From assembly GCF_034057115.1 (NCBI RefSeq), contig NZ_CP139195.1:2666001-2730000 (forward strand): DNA of 64,000 nucleotides. The letters are read 5' to 3'. The notes below the pieces were generated by a model. That model saw nothing but the letters and a program-made list of their open reading frames with translations. It was not told where the DNA came from and searched no databases. Both the position numbers and the translations under genes were made by a program. Positions 1 through 16,010 of the stretch are shown here, piece by piece. Source of the DNA: Pseudomonas sp. AN-1. GTDB taxonomy: Bacteria > Pseudomonadota > Gammaproteobacteria > Pseudomonadales > Pseudomonadaceae. How positions within the stretch are numbered: position 1 is the first letter of the stretch; the number at the start of each line of letters is the position of its first letter.

Positions 1-725
1 AACTCGTCCGCATTGAGGGAGGCCCCACCGATCAGCCCCCCATCGATATCCGGCATGCCGAACAACTCGGCCGCGCTGGCGGCCTTCACGCTGCCGCCAT
101 AAACAATCCTGACACCTGCCGCCACGCTGGCATTCTCCGCCGCCAAGTGGGCACGAATCGCAGCGTGCACCTCCTGGGCCTGCTGCGGAGTCGCCGTCAG
201 CCCGGTGCCAATGGCCCAGACCGGCTCGTAGGCGACCACCGCCCTGGCGAAGGCTCCGACTCCGAGCTCATCGATCACCGCGCCGAGCTGCTGCATCACC
301 ACCGCCAGAGTCTGGCCGGCCTCGCGCTGCTCGCGCGTCTCGCCGACGCACAGCACCGGGACCAGCCCATGCATCTGCGCCGCGGAGAACTTGCGACAGA
401 CAATCGCATCGCCCTCGCCCAGCAACTGGCGGCGCTCGGAATGCCCCACCAGCACATAGCTGCAACCCGCATCGGCCAACTGACTGGCGGAAATTTCGCC
501 AGTCAGCGCACCCTGCATCGGCTCGACCGCGCAATTCTGCGCACCGACGGCGATCTGCTTGCCCGACAGCCCGGCAATTGCCTGGGTCACGTACAGACAG
601 GGCGGCATCACCGCCACATCGACACCCGCCGGCAGGGCCAGCATGCGCAAACCTTTGATCAGCTCGGAAACGCTGGCCTGTGTGCCATGCATCTTCCAGT
701 TACCAGCGACCAGGGGGCGGCGCAT
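1..725 (-). CDS. tpiA: Triosephosphate isomerase, 3' end cut by window edge
   Basis: Interconverts dihydroxyacetone phosphate and glyceraldehyde 3-phosphate in glycolysis and gluconeogenesis; cytosolic TIM barrel. The reverse strand from ATG at 723-725 reads [14 protein letters not shown], the standard N-terminus with the catalytic Lys in GNWKM. It then shows the catalytic His motif VLVGHSERR, the catalytic Glu motif [11 protein letters not shown], and the phosphate-binding tail YGGSVK ... GGLIGGASL. About 241 codons are visible; the family is about 250, so only some ten C-terminal residues lie outside the window. It is the last gene visible of the ftsH-folP-glmM-tpiA run, 65 bp after glmM. 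Confidence 0.97.
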   Translation of the reverse strand, partial: MRRPLVAGNWKMHGTQASVSELIKGLRMLALPAGVDVAVMPPCLYVTQAIAGLSGKQIAVGAQNCAVEPMQGALTGEISASQLADAGCSYVLVGHSERRQLLGEGDAIVCRKFSAAQMHGLVPVLCVGETREQREAGQTLAVVMQQLGAVIDELGVGAFARAVVAYEPVWAIGTGLTATPQQAQEVHAAIRAHLAAENASVAAGVRIVYGGSVKAASAAELFGMPDIDGGLIGGASLNADE

Positions 726-790
726 GCTAAACCTCGTCGTCCAAAGTGGGCGCAGATGTTACTCAAGCGCAGGCAAACTGGCAAGCGAAA

Positions 791-2134
791 TCAAGCACAT
801 ACCTCTTTCACGAGGGCAGCGAGGGTTTCCGCATGGGCACGCACCATTGCCTCGTCGTCGCCCTCGACCATCACCCGCACCAGCGGCTCGGTACCCGACT
901 TGCGCAACAGCACGCGGCCGCGACCGGCCATGGCCTCGGTCACCCGCGCACAGGCTTCCTGCACCTGCGGGTGCGCCACCGGGTCCTGACCACCGCCGAA
1001 GCGCACGTTGATGAGTACCTGCGGGCACTTGTGCAGGCCGTGGCGCGCCTCGGCCAGGCTCTGCTCGCGTCGACGCAGGGCCAGCAGGACCTGCAACGCG
1101 GCAACAATCGCGTCGCCGGTGGTGACGTGCTGCTTGCAGACGATGTGTCCGGAGTTCTCGCCGCCCAGCACCCAGCCGCGCTCGAGCATCTCGGCCATCA
1201 CGTAGCGGTCGCCGACCTTGGCGCGCACGAACGGGATGTTGCGCGCCGCAAGGGCCAGTTCGAGCCCCAGGTTGCTCATCAGGGTGCCGACGACGCCGGT
1301 GCCTTCCGGCAGGCGGTCGCGCTCCTGGAGGTCGCTGGCGACGATGTACAGCAGCTCGTCGCCATCGACCACGGCACCGGTATGGTCGACCATCAGCACA
1401 CGGTCGCCGTCGCCGTCGAAGGCGATGCCCATGTCGGCCCCCTGCTCGAGTACCGCCTGCTGCAGCGCCCCCATGTGCGTGGAGCCGACTCCCGCGTTGA
1501 TGTTGACGCCGTCCGGCTGCGCGGCGATCACCGCCACCTCGGCGCCCAGCTCGCGGAACACGCTGGGCGCGACCTTGTAGGTGGCGCCGTGGGCGCAGTC
1601 GAGCACCAGCTTGAGGCCGGAGAAATCGGTGCTGGTCGGCACGCTGCTCTTGCAGAACTCGATGTAGCGGCCGGCGGCGTCGTTGATCCGCGAGGCCTTA
1701 CCCAGCTGCGCCGACTCGACCACGTGCATCGGCGCATCGAGCAGTTCCTCGATCATCAGCTCCACTTCGTCCGGCAGCTTGGTGCCCTTGCCGGAAAAGA
1801 ACTTGATGCCGTTGTCGTCGTGGGGATTGTGCGAAGCGCTGATGACGATGCCGGCGTCGGCATGGAAGGTGCGGGTCAGGTAGGCCACCGCGGGAGTGGG
1901 CATCGGCCCGAGCAGCATAACGTCGGCCCCGGCGGCGATCAGACCGGCCTGCAGGGCGGACTCGAACATGTAGCCGGAGATGCGCGTGTCCTTGCCGATC
2001 AGCACCTTGCAGTGGCCCTGGCGACGAAACGCCATGCCGGCGGCCCAGCCCAGCTTGAGCATGAACTCGGGGGTGATGGGAAACTCGCCCACGCGACCGC
2101 GGATACCGTCGGTACCGAAATATTTTCTAGCCAT
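791..2134 (-). CDS. glmM: Phosphoglucosamine mutase
   Basis: Converts glucosamine 6-phosphate to glucosamine 1-phosphate for UDP-GlcNAc, the precursor of peptidoglycan and lipopolysaccharide. The 447 residues match the usual family length. It opens [13 protein letters not shown], carries the phosphorylated serine in [13 protein letters not shown] (Ser101), and has the Mg-binding loop DGDGDR at 240-245. The sugar-binding GENSGH and the C-terminal phosphate-binding [12 protein letters not shown] motif are present. It starts 24 bp after the folP stop, so the two are probably co-transcribed. Confidence 0.97.
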   Translation of the reverse strand: MARKYFGTDGIRGRVGEFPITPEFMLKLGWAAGMAFRRQGHCKVLIGKDTRISGYMFESALQAGLIAAGADVMLLGPMPTPAVAYLTRTFHADAGIVISASHNPHDDNGIKFFSGKGTKLPDEVELMIEELLDAPMHVVESAQLGKASRINDAAGRYIEFCKSSVPTSTDFSGLKLVLDCAHGATYKVAPSVFRELGAEVAVIAAQPDGVNINAGVGSTHMGALQQAVLEQGADMGIAFDGDGDRVLMVDHTGAVVDGDELLYIVASDLQERDRLPEGTGVVGTLMSNLGLELALAARNIPFVRAKVGDRYVMAEMLERGWVLGGENSGHIVCKQHVTTGDAIVAALQVLLALRRREQSLAEARHGLHKCPQVLINVRFGGGQDPVAHPQVQEACARVTEAMAGRGRVLLRKSGTEPLVRVMVEGDDEAMVRAHAETLAALVKEVCA

Positions 2135-2158
2135 CCTGTCTTCCTGCTTCTGTTCTCG

Positions 2159-3010
2159 TCACTCCGCCCATTCCACGGCGGCAATCATGCGGACCACGTC
2201 CACGGTCTCGGCGACATCGTGCACGCGGATGATCTGCGCTCCCTTGGCCACCGCCAGGGCGGCCAGAGCCAGACTGCCGTACAGGCGCTCGCCCACCGGC
2301 CTGTCCAGCACCTTGCCGATCATGCTCTTGCGCGACACGCCGACCAGCAGCGGCAGGCCGAAGGCATGCAGCCGCTCCAGATGCTGGAACAGGCGCAGAT
2401 TGTGCTCCAGGGTCTTGGCGAAGCCAAACCCGGGATCCAGCACGACGCGCTCGCGAGCGATGCCGGCGCCCTCGCAGGCGGCGATGCGCTCGGCGAGGAA
2501 GTCGCGCACCTCGGCATGAATGTCCGGGTACTGCGGATCGTCCTGCATGTTGCCCGGCTCGCCGCGCATGTGCATCAGGCACACCGGCAGGCCGCTTTCG
2601 GCCGCCGCGGCGAGGGCACCGGGGCGCTGCAGCGAGCGCACGTCGTTGAGCAGGCCGGCGCCGAGGCGCGCCGAATCGCGCATCACCGCGGCGGTGGAGG
2701 TGTCGACGGAAATGATCACGTCCAGCTCGCGGGCGATGGCCTCGACCGCCGGACAGACCCGCTCCAGCTCTTCCTGCTCGGAAACCGGTGGTGCTCCCGG
2801 ACGTGTCGACTCGCCGCCGATATCGATCAGCGTGGCGCCGGCGCGCACCATCGCCTCGGCGTGCCGCAACGCGGCATCCAGGCGGCTGAAGCGGCCACCG
2901 TCGGAGAAGGAGTCGGGGGTGACGTTGAGGATGCCCATCACCTGCGGACGGGACAGATCGAGAAACCGGCTGCCACAGGGCAGCCGGTCGAGGTGGGGAT
3001 GCTTGCTCAT
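2159..3010 (-). CDS. folP: Dihydropteroate synthase
   Basis: Condenses p-aminobenzoate with 6-hydroxymethyl-dihydropterin pyrophosphate in folate synthesis; it is the sulfonamide target. I choose ATG 3008-3010 (MSKHPHLDRL), giving 283 residues, close to the family norm. The frame stays open further upstream, but only by running into the 3' end of ftsH. Family signatures seen: VMGILNVTPDSFSDGG, LIDIGGESTRPGA, DPGFGFAKTLEHN, VGVSRKSMIGK and a final IIRVHDV. The start lies 7 bp beyond the ftsH stop, as in the classic ftsH-folP-glmM operon. Confidence 0.96.
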   Translation of the reverse strand: MSKHPHLDRLPCGSRFLDLSRPQVMGILNVTPDSFSDGGRFSRLDAALRHAEAMVRAGATLIDIGGESTRPGAPPVSEQEELERVCPAVEAIARELDVIISVDTSTAAVMRDSARLGAGLLNDVRSLQRPGALAAAAESGLPVCLMHMRGEPGNMQDDPQYPDIHAEVRDFLAERIAACEGAGIARERVVLDPGFGFAKTLEHNLRLFQHLERLHAFGLPLLVGVSRKSMIGKVLDRPVGERLYGSLALAALAVAKGAQIIRVHDVAETVDVVRMIAAVEWAE

Positions 3011-3017
3011 CGAAGGA

Positions 3018-4931
<1,914 letters not shown>

Positions 4932-4940
<9 letters not shown>

Positions 4941-5086
4941 TTGACTACCCTCGCTGACCGGCCCCGCCTGGAAACCGCTTCACATGACGGCCGGTTCTCT
5001 ACCGACCTAACTTACTACAGCCGCCCGATTGCTGGCAGAGCGGGTTGTAACGTCGTTTGACCCGGCACCGGGCCATTGCCTGCAGT
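4932..5086. other. Short gap between ftsH and the rlmE remnant
   Basis: About 150 bp where the main body of rlmE would be expected. I find no trace of the SAM-binding part of the methyltransferase in any frame. The stretch holds the ftsH ribosome-binding site (GAGGG, read on the minus strand) and presumably any local ftsH promoter, but no convincing -35/-10 pair. Confidence 0.5.
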
Positions 5087-5218
5087 CTAGGCGCCGCAGA
5101 ACCCGCGTGCGAGCAGATACTGATCGCGCGAACGGTAGCCGTCCTTCTGCGCCATCTTCACGCAGGGATCGTCGAAATGCTCTTTCAGCCAACGCGGGCT
5201 GGTCTTGGAACGGGCCAC
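5087..5218 (-). pseudogene. rlmE: Truncated rlmE (23S rRNA Um2552 methyltransferase), N-terminus only
   Basis: Intact RlmE (FtsJ/RrmJ) 2'-O-methylates U2552 of 23S rRNA and is about 205-210 residues. Here GTG at 5216-5218 (or in-frame ATG at 5228-5230) opens [18 protein letters not shown] and continues [13 protein letters not shown], the typical RlmE N-terminus. After residue 31 similarity stops abruptly: the reading frame continues [12 protein letters not shown] and ends at TAG 5087-5089. The catalytic K-D-K-E domain is missing. The position between yhbY and ftsH is the normal rlmE slot. A deletion joining codon 31 to foreign or downstream sequence explains this best. Whether the 43-residue product is made is unknown. 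Confidence 0.85.
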
Positions 5219-5301
5219 GGGGTACCTCATCTGTGCGGCTCAGGGGACACTCGGGTACACTAGCCGCCGCTTTCAACTGGATCAGACGCAAGGGTCAGAT
5301 T

Positions 5302-5613
5302 ATGCCGCTCACCAACGAGCAGAAGAAACAGTACAAATCTATCGGCCACCACCTGAATCCGGTATTGATCGTGGCGGAAAACGGGCTGACCGAAGGCGTG
5401 CTGGCCGAACTGGAGCGCGCGCTCAACGATCACGAGCTGATCAAGATCAAGTTCGCCCTCACCGAGCGCGATGATCGCCGCGCCCTGATCGACGAGCTGT
5501 GCCAGCAGGCACGCTGCGAACTGGTACAGGTCATCGGCAAGATGGCGCTGGTCTACCGCAAGGCGGCCAAGCAGAACCGCCAGCTGTCCAACATCGTGCG
5601 CCACGCGCTGTAA
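5302..5613 (+). CDS. yhbY: YhbY family CRM-domain RNA-binding protein
   Basis: Small RNA-binding protein that associates with pre-50S ribosomal subunits. It is 103 residues from ATG 5302, beginning MPLTNEQKKQYKSIGHHL. The CRM-domain core is visible: NPVLIVAENGLTEGV, then ALNDHELIKIKFAL, then the C-terminal strand ELVQVIGKMALVYRK. It lies divergent from the rlmE remnant, the usual Pseudomonas arrangement. The frame is open upstream of the ATG, but that part has no family similarity. Confidence 0.93.
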   Translation: MPLTNEQKKQYKSIGHHLNPVLIVAENGLTEGVLAELERALNDHELIKIKFALTERDDRRALIDELCQQARCELVQVIGKMALVYRKAAKQNRQLSNIVRHAL

Positions 5614-5650
5614 GACGCAAACGGGCGCTGCCACCGGCAGGCCCGTCCCT

Positions 5651-6052
5651 TCACTGCTCGCCGGGCACCGGCTGCAATACCAGCACCAGGCCGCAGGCCG
5701 CCACCGCCATGTAGCAGAACGACTGCCAGCTGCCTCCCGCCAGGCCCAGCCAGGGCCCGACGAAGTAGCCACCCACCAGCAGCAGCACCGCCAGCAGCAG
5801 CTGGCCGCGAAAATCCGCCCACAACCCGCGCATCCCCTGTACCTGGGCCAGCACCAGCTTCTGCAGCAGCGCGCAGAAACCGGCGAAGGCCAGCAGCAGC
5901 GGAATCAGGCTGGCGGCGATATCCTCCAGCAGCAGCGGCGCCAGACCGTAATGCTCCAGCGCCGGCAGCAGCACGAAATACAGCAGCCACAGGCCGCCGA
6001 CCCAGAAGGTCTGCGCCAGACGCCAGCTGATGGCGCCGGCGCGCGGCGGCAT
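5651..6052 (-). CDS. DUF4149-type small membrane protein
   Basis: Unknown function. From ATG 6050-6052 (MPPRAGAISWRLAQT) the product is 133 residues with about four hydrophobic segments: TFWVGGLWLLYFVLLPAL, an IAASLIPLLLAFAGFCALL stretch, a central LLLAVLLLVGGYFVG, and a final MAVAACGLVLVL. The W-R-L-A-Q-T-F-W-V-G-G-L-W opening is typical of the DUF4149 family found between greA and yhbY in Pseudomonas. It begins 16 bp after the greA stop, suggesting it is the tail of the carAB-greA transcript. No clear Shine-Dalgarno is seen, so the exact start is uncertain. Confidence 0.8.
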   Translation of the reverse strand: MPPRAGAISWRLAQTFWVGGLWLLYFVLLPALEHYGLAPLLLEDIAASLIPLLLAFAGFCALLQKLVLAQVQGMRGLWADFRGQLLLAVLLLVGGYFVGPWLGLAGGSWQSFCYMAVAACGLVLVLQPVPGEQ

Positions 6053-6068
6053 GCGGGAGCGGAGCGCG

Positions 6069-6541
6069 TCAGAGATGGCGCACCTCGACAATCTCGTACT
6101 CGACCTTGCCGCTCGGGGTCTGCACCACCACCACGTCACCCTCCTCCTTGCCCACCAGGGCGCGGGCGATGGGCGAGCTGACCGAGAGCTTGCCGGCCTT
6201 GATGTCAGCCTCGTCGTCGCCGACGATCTGGTAGGTCACGCTCTCGTCGGTGTCGCAGTTGGCGATCTCCACGGTGGTGCCGAAGATCACCTTGCCGGTG
6301 TGGGGGATGGCCGTCACGTCGATGATCTGGGCGTTCTGCAGGCGACCTTCGATGTCGCGGATGCGCGCCTCGACCATGCCCTGCTGTTCGCGGGCGGCAT
6401 GGTATTCGGCGTTTTCCTTCAGGTCACCCAGTTCGCGCGCTTCGGCGATGGCCTGGGTGATCTGCGGGCGCAGCACGGTCTTCAGATGCTTCAGCTCGTC
6501 CTCCAGGGCGCGCGCGCCCTGGACGGTCATCGGGAACTTGC

Positions 6542-6545
<4 letters not shown>
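6069..6545 (-). CDS. greA: Transcription elongation factor GreA
   Basis: Rescues backtracked RNA polymerase by stimulating cleavage of the nascent RNA 3' end. The 158 residues match the family. The N-terminal coiled coil [20 protein letters not shown] shows [20 protein letters not shown], with the acidic tip (D and E of GDLKENAEY) that enters the secondary channel. The C-terminal FKBP-like domain ends [18 protein letters not shown]. The start overlaps the carB stop by 4 bp (ATGA), so it is translationally coupled to carB. Confidence 0.97.
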
Positions 6546-9763
<3,218 letters not shown>

Positions 9764-9799
9764 GGTCTCTCACACGAATCCGTTGATCTGTCGGCAAAC

Positions 9800-10936
9800 T
9801 CAGCGACGCTTGGCCATTTCGGCGATGAAGCGGTCGAACAGCGGGGCCACGTCGTGCGGGCCCGGGCTGGCTTCCGGGTGGCCCTGGAAGCTGAAGGCGA
9901 CCTTGTCGGTACGCTCGATGCCTTGCAGAGTGCCGTCGAACAGCGATTTGTGGGTGGCGCGCAGGTTGCCCGGCAGGCTGGTCTCGTCGGCGCAGAAGCC
10001 GTGGTTCTGGCTGGTGATCATCACCACGCCGCTGTCCAGATCCTGCACCGGGTGGTTGGCGCCGTGGTGGCCGTGGCCCATCTTCATGGTCCTGGCGCCG
10101 GAGGCCAGGGCCAGCAGCTGGTGGCCGAGGCAGATGCCGAACACCGGGATCTCGGTCTCCAGCACGTCCTTGATCGCCTGGATGGCGTAGTCGCACGGCT
10201 CGGGGTCGCCCGGGCCGTTGGACAGGAACACGCCGTCCGGATTCATCGCCAGCACGGTGCTGGCCGGGGTCTGCGCCGGCACCACGGTCACGCGGCAGCC
10301 GCGCGCCACCAGCATGCGCAGGATGTTCAGCTTGACGCCGAAGTCGTAGGCCACCACGTGGTAGGGCAGCTCGCTGGCGGGGATTTCCGGGTGGCTGTCG
10401 CTTTCCAGGCTCCACACGCTGGAGCGCCACTCGTAGGTCTCGCTGCAGCTGACCACCTTGGCCAGGTCCATGCCCTTGAGGCCGGGGAAGCTGCGCGCCA
10501 GTTCCAGCGCCTTCTCCTCGGTGGCGTCGTCGCCGGCGAGGATGCAGCCGTTCTGCGAGCCCTTCTCGCGCAGGATGCGGGTCAGGCGGCGGGTGTCGAT
10601 GCCGGCGATGGCGACGGTACCGTGCTCCTTCAGGTAGTCCGGCAGCGACTGCCGGTTGCGCCAGCTGCTGGCCAGCAGCGGCAGGTCGCGGATGATCAGG
10701 CCGGCGGCCCACACCTTGTTCGACTCGGCGTCCTCCGGCGTGGTGCCGGTGTTGCCGATGTGCGGGTAGGTCAGAGTGACGATCTGCTGGCAGTAGGAAG
10801 GATCGGTGAGAATTTCCTGATAGCCGGTCATGGCGGTGTTGAAGACCACCTCGCCGACGGTCTGGCCGTCAGCGCCGATGGCTTCACCGCGGAAAATGCT
10901 GCCGTCGGCAAGCGCGAGTATGGCTGGCTTAGTCAA
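9800..10936 (-). CDS. carA: Carbamoyl-phosphate synthase small (glutaminase) subunit
   Basis: Releases ammonia from glutamine and channels it to CarB. I choose TTG 10934-10936 (product [12 protein letters not shown] after Met), because GGGAGGT sits 4 nt upstream and because the catalytic residues then fall at Cys269 (FGICLGHQ), His353 and Glu355 (GHPEASPG), as in the E. coli enzyme. An upstream in-frame ATG at 10964-10966 would add ten residues (NRFNLREVF) without family similarity. The product is 378 residues, with an N-terminal dimerisation domain and a C-terminal class I glutamine amidotransferase domain. Confidence 0.97.
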   Translation of the reverse strand: MTKPAILALADGSIFRGEAIGADGQTVGEVVFNTAMTGYQEILTDPSYCQQIVTLTYPHIGNTGTTPEDAESNKVWAAGLIIRDLPLLASSWRNRQSLPDYLKEHGTVAIAGIDTRRLTRILREKGSQNGCILAGDDATEEKALELARSFPGLKGMDLAKVVSCSETYEWRSSVWSLESDSHPEIPASELPYHVVAYDFGVKLNILRMLVARGCRVTVVPAQTPASTVLAMNPDGVFLSNGPGDPEPCDYAIQAIKDVLETEIPVFGICLGHQLLALASGARTMKMGHGHHGANHPVQDLDSGVVMITSQNHGFCADETSLPGNLRATHKSLFDGTLQGIERTDKVAFSFQGHPEASPGPHDVAPLFDRFIAEMAKRR

Positions 10937-10972
10937 GAAGACCTCCCGTAGATTGAAGCGGTTCATGCAAAT

Positions 10973-11029
10973 TCAGGTTGCAAAAAAGCGGAATGACGTG
11001 AGAACCACATCACCCCGCTTCTTTGTCAT
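10973..11029 (-). CDS. Putative carA leader peptide, 18 residues
   Basis: ATG 11027-11029 opens MTKKRGDVVLTSFRFFAT and stops at TGA 10973-10975, 36 nt before the carA TTG. An upstream leader peptide involved in pyrimidine control of carAB has been discussed for Pseudomonas, and the length here agrees with my memory of it. The sequence shows only the ORF and its position. I see no strong Shine-Dalgarno, which may mean it is read from a very short 5' leader. The codons for FRFF followed by T-rich DNA could allow transcription-coupled control, but I see no clear attenuator hairpin. Confidence 0.5.
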   Translation of the reverse strand: MTKKRGDVVLTSFRFFAT

Positions 11030-11167
11030 ATTGCTTGCATGCTCGTAGTGGACACACTAAAGCGGCATTTTAGAGCAAAAATCAGCCAACGGAAAGGGCC
11101 GGTCGGCCGGGCGACCGCAGCCCATGCACCCTTGCAGTGCAGACGACCGCCGGCCGCCGCGGGCCGT

Positions 11168-12013
<846 letters not shown>

Positions 12014-13141
12014 TTAAAGATCGTCGAAGAAGCGCTTCACACCCTCGAACCAGCCACTGGCCTTGGGCGAGTGCGAGCTGTCGCCCTGCAGGGTACTGCG
12101 GAACTCCTCGAGCAGTTCGCGCTGGCGCTTGTCCAGGTTGACCGGGGTCTCCACCACCACCCGGCACATCAGGTCGCCGGCCCCGCCGCCACGCACCGGG
12201 GTCACCCCCTTGCCGCGCAGGCGGAACAGCTTGCCGGTCTGGGTCGCCTCGGGGATCTTCAGCTTGACCCGGCCGTCGAGGGTCGGCACCTCGAGCTCGC
12301 CGCCCAGCGCCGCATCGGCGAAGCTGATCGGCACTTCGCAGTACAGGTGCTTGCCGTCGCGCTGGAAGATCGCATGTTCGCGCACATTGACCACGACGTA
12401 CAGGTCGCCGGACGGGCCGCCCAGGGTTCCGGCCTCGCCCTCGCCGGACAGACGGATGCGGTCGCCACTGTCGACGCCGGCCGGCACCTTGACCGACAGG
12501 GTCTTGTGCTCCTCGACGCGACCCTGACCGTGGCAGCTGCCGCAGGGATCGGAAATCATCTTGCCGCTGCCGTGGCAGCGCGGGCAGGCCTGCTGCACCG
12601 AGAAGAAGCCCTGCTGCATGCGCACCTGGCCGACGCCACCACAGGTGGTGCAGGTCACCGGCGAGCTGCCCTTCTTGGCGCCGCTGCCGTCGCAGGTCTT
12701 GCACGCCACCAGGGTCGGCACGCGGATGGTCACCGTGGTGCCGCGCACCGCCTCCTCGAGGTCCAGCTCGAGGGTGTAGCGCAGGTCGCTGCCGCGCTGC
12801 GGGCCACCGCGCGCACCGCCGCGGCCACCACCGAAGAAGTCGCTGAACACGTCGCCGAAGATGTCGGAGAAGTTGGCGCCACCGGCGCCGAAGCCGGCAC
12901 CGCCACCCATGCTCGGATCAACCCCGGCATGGCCGTACTGGTCGTAGGCCGCACGCTTGCTGGCGTCGGAGAGCACCTCGTAGGCCTCGTTGGCCTCCTT
13001 GAATTTCTCCTCGGCCGCCTTGTCGTCGGGATTGCGGTCGGGGTGATACTTCATCGCCAGGCGACGGTAGGCCTTCTTCAGCTCTGCCTCGCTGGCGCCG
13101 CGCTCGACGCCGAGCACCTCGTAATAGTCACGTTTTGCCAT
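12014..13141 (-). CDS. dnaJ: Co-chaperone DnaJ
   Basis: Delivers unfolded clients to DnaK and stimulates its ATPase. Start ATG 13139-13141 ([12 protein letters not shown]) gives 375 residues; an upstream in-frame codon would add eight residues with no similarity. Domains in order: J domain with HPD at 33-35, a Gly/Phe-rich linker ([14 protein letters not shown]), four zinc-finger repeats beginning [29 protein letters not shown] and CGSCHGQG, then the C-terminal substrate-binding barrel ending in the dimerisation tail. It lies 118 bp downstream of dnaK with a hairpin in between. Confidence 0.98.
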   Translation of the reverse strand: MAKRDYYEVLGVERGASEAELKKAYRRLAMKYHPDRNPDDKAAEEKFKEANEAYEVLSDASKRAAYDQYGHAGVDPSMGGGAGFGAGGANFSDIFGDVFSDFFGGGRGGARGGPQRGSDLRYTLELDLEEAVRGTTVTIRVPTLVACKTCDGSGAKKGSSPVTCTTCGGVGQVRMQQGFFSVQQACPRCHGSGKMISDPCGSCHGQGRVEEHKTLSVKVPAGVDSGDRIRLSGEGEAGTLGGPSGDLYVVVNVREHAIFQRDGKHLYCEVPISFADAALGGELEVPTLDGRVKLKIPEATQTGKLFRLRGKGVTPVRGGGAGDLMCRVVVETPVNLDKRQRELLEEFRSTLQGDSSHSPKASGWFEGVKRFFDDL

Positions 13142-13184
13142 GGATCTCGTGCACTCCGGTTTCATCTTCCCCAGACACGCCGAC

Positions 13185-13202
13185 GCGGGAGCAAGCTCCC
13201 GC
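13185..13202. repeat. Perfect hairpin between dnaK and dnaJ
   Basis: GCGGGAGC-AA-GCTCCCGC is an 8-bp perfect stem. There is no T-run, so it is unlikely to be a full intrinsic terminator. It may reduce or stabilise the dnaJ part of a dnaK-dnaJ transcript. Confidence 0.45.
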
Positions 13203-13259
13203 GCGGCGGTTCAGGCCCGCCGCAGGGGCGGCAGGCCGGGGCGGAAGCAAGCGTGACGC

Positions 13260-15179
<1,920 letters not shown>

Positions 15180-15252
15180 ATTCACTCTCCCGAAACTTGG
15201 ATTCCGGCAGCCGCACGGCGGCTGCCCGGATGACTCAGATGCTTGGCACTAC

Positions 15253-15280
15253 AGATGGGGATGCCCTGACGGCTTTCAAG
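15253..15280 (-). promoter_or_regulatory. Sigma-32 heat-shock promoter of dnaK
   Basis: Read on the minus strand: CTTGAA (15275-15280), a 14-nt spacer, then CCCCATCT (15253-15260). This agrees closely with the enterobacterial RpoH consensus CTTGAA-N11-16-CCCCAT. It lies in the grpE-dnaK gap, 74 nt before the dnaK ATG. Confidence 0.82.
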
Positions 15281-15299
15281 GGCATTCCCGGCGATTGGT

Positions 15300-15845
15300 T
15301 CACTCGGCCTTGCTGACCACCACCATGGCCGGGCGCAGCAGGCGACCGTTGAGCAGGTAGCCCTTCTGGAACACCTTGAGCACGCTGCCCGGCTCGACGC
15401 TGTCGCTCGGCTGCATGGCCATCGCCTGGTGGTGCTCGGGGTTGAACGGCTCGCCGTGCGGGTCGAGCGCCTCGACCTGGTAGCGCTTGAGGGTGTCGTG
15501 GAAGGCCTTGAGGGTCAGTTCCATGCCCTCGCGCATCGGACGGATGGCCTCGTCGGCCGGATCGGACAGCTCGAGACCGCGCTCCAGGCTGTCGACCACC
15601 AGCAGCAGGTCGCCGGCGAACTTCTCCAGGGCGAACTTGTGCGCCTTCTCGACGTCCTGCTCGGCGCGGCGGCGCACGTTCTGCAGTTCGGCAACGGCGC
15701 GCAGGGCCTGGTCACGGGCCTCGGCCAGCTGCTCCTCGAGCGCCTGCACGCGCTGCGCCAGGTCTTCGCCGGCGGCGGTTGCCTCGCCCTGCACCTCGGC
15801 CTCGGCCTCGGGGCCCTGCGGATCAAGCTTCTGTTCGTCAGCCAT
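15300..15845 (-). CDS. grpE: Nucleotide exchange factor GrpE
   Basis: Releases ADP from DnaK. Start ATG 15843-15845 ([18 protein letters not shown]), with AAGGAG upstream, gives 181 residues; longer in-frame extensions lack similarity. Seen: an acidic disordered N-terminus, a long coiled coil ([20 protein letters not shown]), the [19 protein letters not shown] helix, and the DnaK-binding beta domain with [11 protein letters not shown] and [18 protein letters not shown]. It leads the grpE-dnaK-dnaJ cluster. Confidence 0.97.
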   Translation of the reverse strand: MADEQKLDPQGPEAEAEVQGEATAAGEDLAQRVQALEEQLAEARDQALRAVAELQNVRRRAEQDVEKAHKFALEKFAGDLLLVVDSLERGLELSDPADEAIRPMREGMELTLKAFHDTLKRYQVEALDPHGEPFNPEHHQAMAMQPSDSVEPGSVLKVFQKGYLLNGRLLRPAMVVVSKAE

Positions 15846-15895
15846 GGATGTCTCCTTGAAAACAACGGTCGGGCGCTGCCCGCGATTCAGCCCGC

Positions 15896-15924
15896 TATAT
15901 GGGGGCGCCCGCGCCGGCTTCAAG
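15896..15924 (-). promoter_or_regulatory. Sigma-32 heat-shock promoter of grpE
   Basis: Minus-strand CTTGAA (15919-15924), 14-nt spacer, CCCCATATA (15896-15904). It is a near-perfect RpoH site, with the same geometry as the one before dnaK, about 50 nt upstream of the grpE ATG. Confidence 0.85.
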
Positions 15925-15950
15925 GGGGATTGCCGTCGCAAAGTGGACTA

Positions 15951-15966
15951 CTGTATAAATCAACAC
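15951..15966 (+). promoter_or_regulatory. Degenerate LexA box upstream of recN
   Basis: CTGTATAAATCAACAC keeps the left half CTGTATA of the SOS consensus CTGTATATATATACAG but ends CAC instead of CAG. It sits 3 bp before a better box, as in other recN promoters with multiple LexA sites. Confidence 0.5.
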
Positions 15967-15969
15967 ATA

Positions 15970-15985
15970 CTGTACAAATACACAG
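15970..15985 (+). promoter_or_regulatory. LexA (SOS) box of recN
   Basis: CTGTACAAATACACAG has both conserved CTGT and ACAG ends with the correct N8 centre. It is centred about 34 bp before the recN ATG, where a bound repressor would block transcription. Confidence 0.85.
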
Positions 15986-16010
15986 ACAACCATCCGCGAG
16001 GTCCCGCGCC

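Noticed and set aside
5007-5291. A 94-codon minus-strand frame over the rlmE remnant
   Set aside because: It is in a different frame from the RlmE-like segment and has no recognisable similarity; the shorter frame carries the real relic.
5029-5301. A longer N-terminus for YhbY
   Set aside because: The upstream 91 codons are Arg/Ser-rich, overlap the rlmE remnant on the other strand and are not family sequence.
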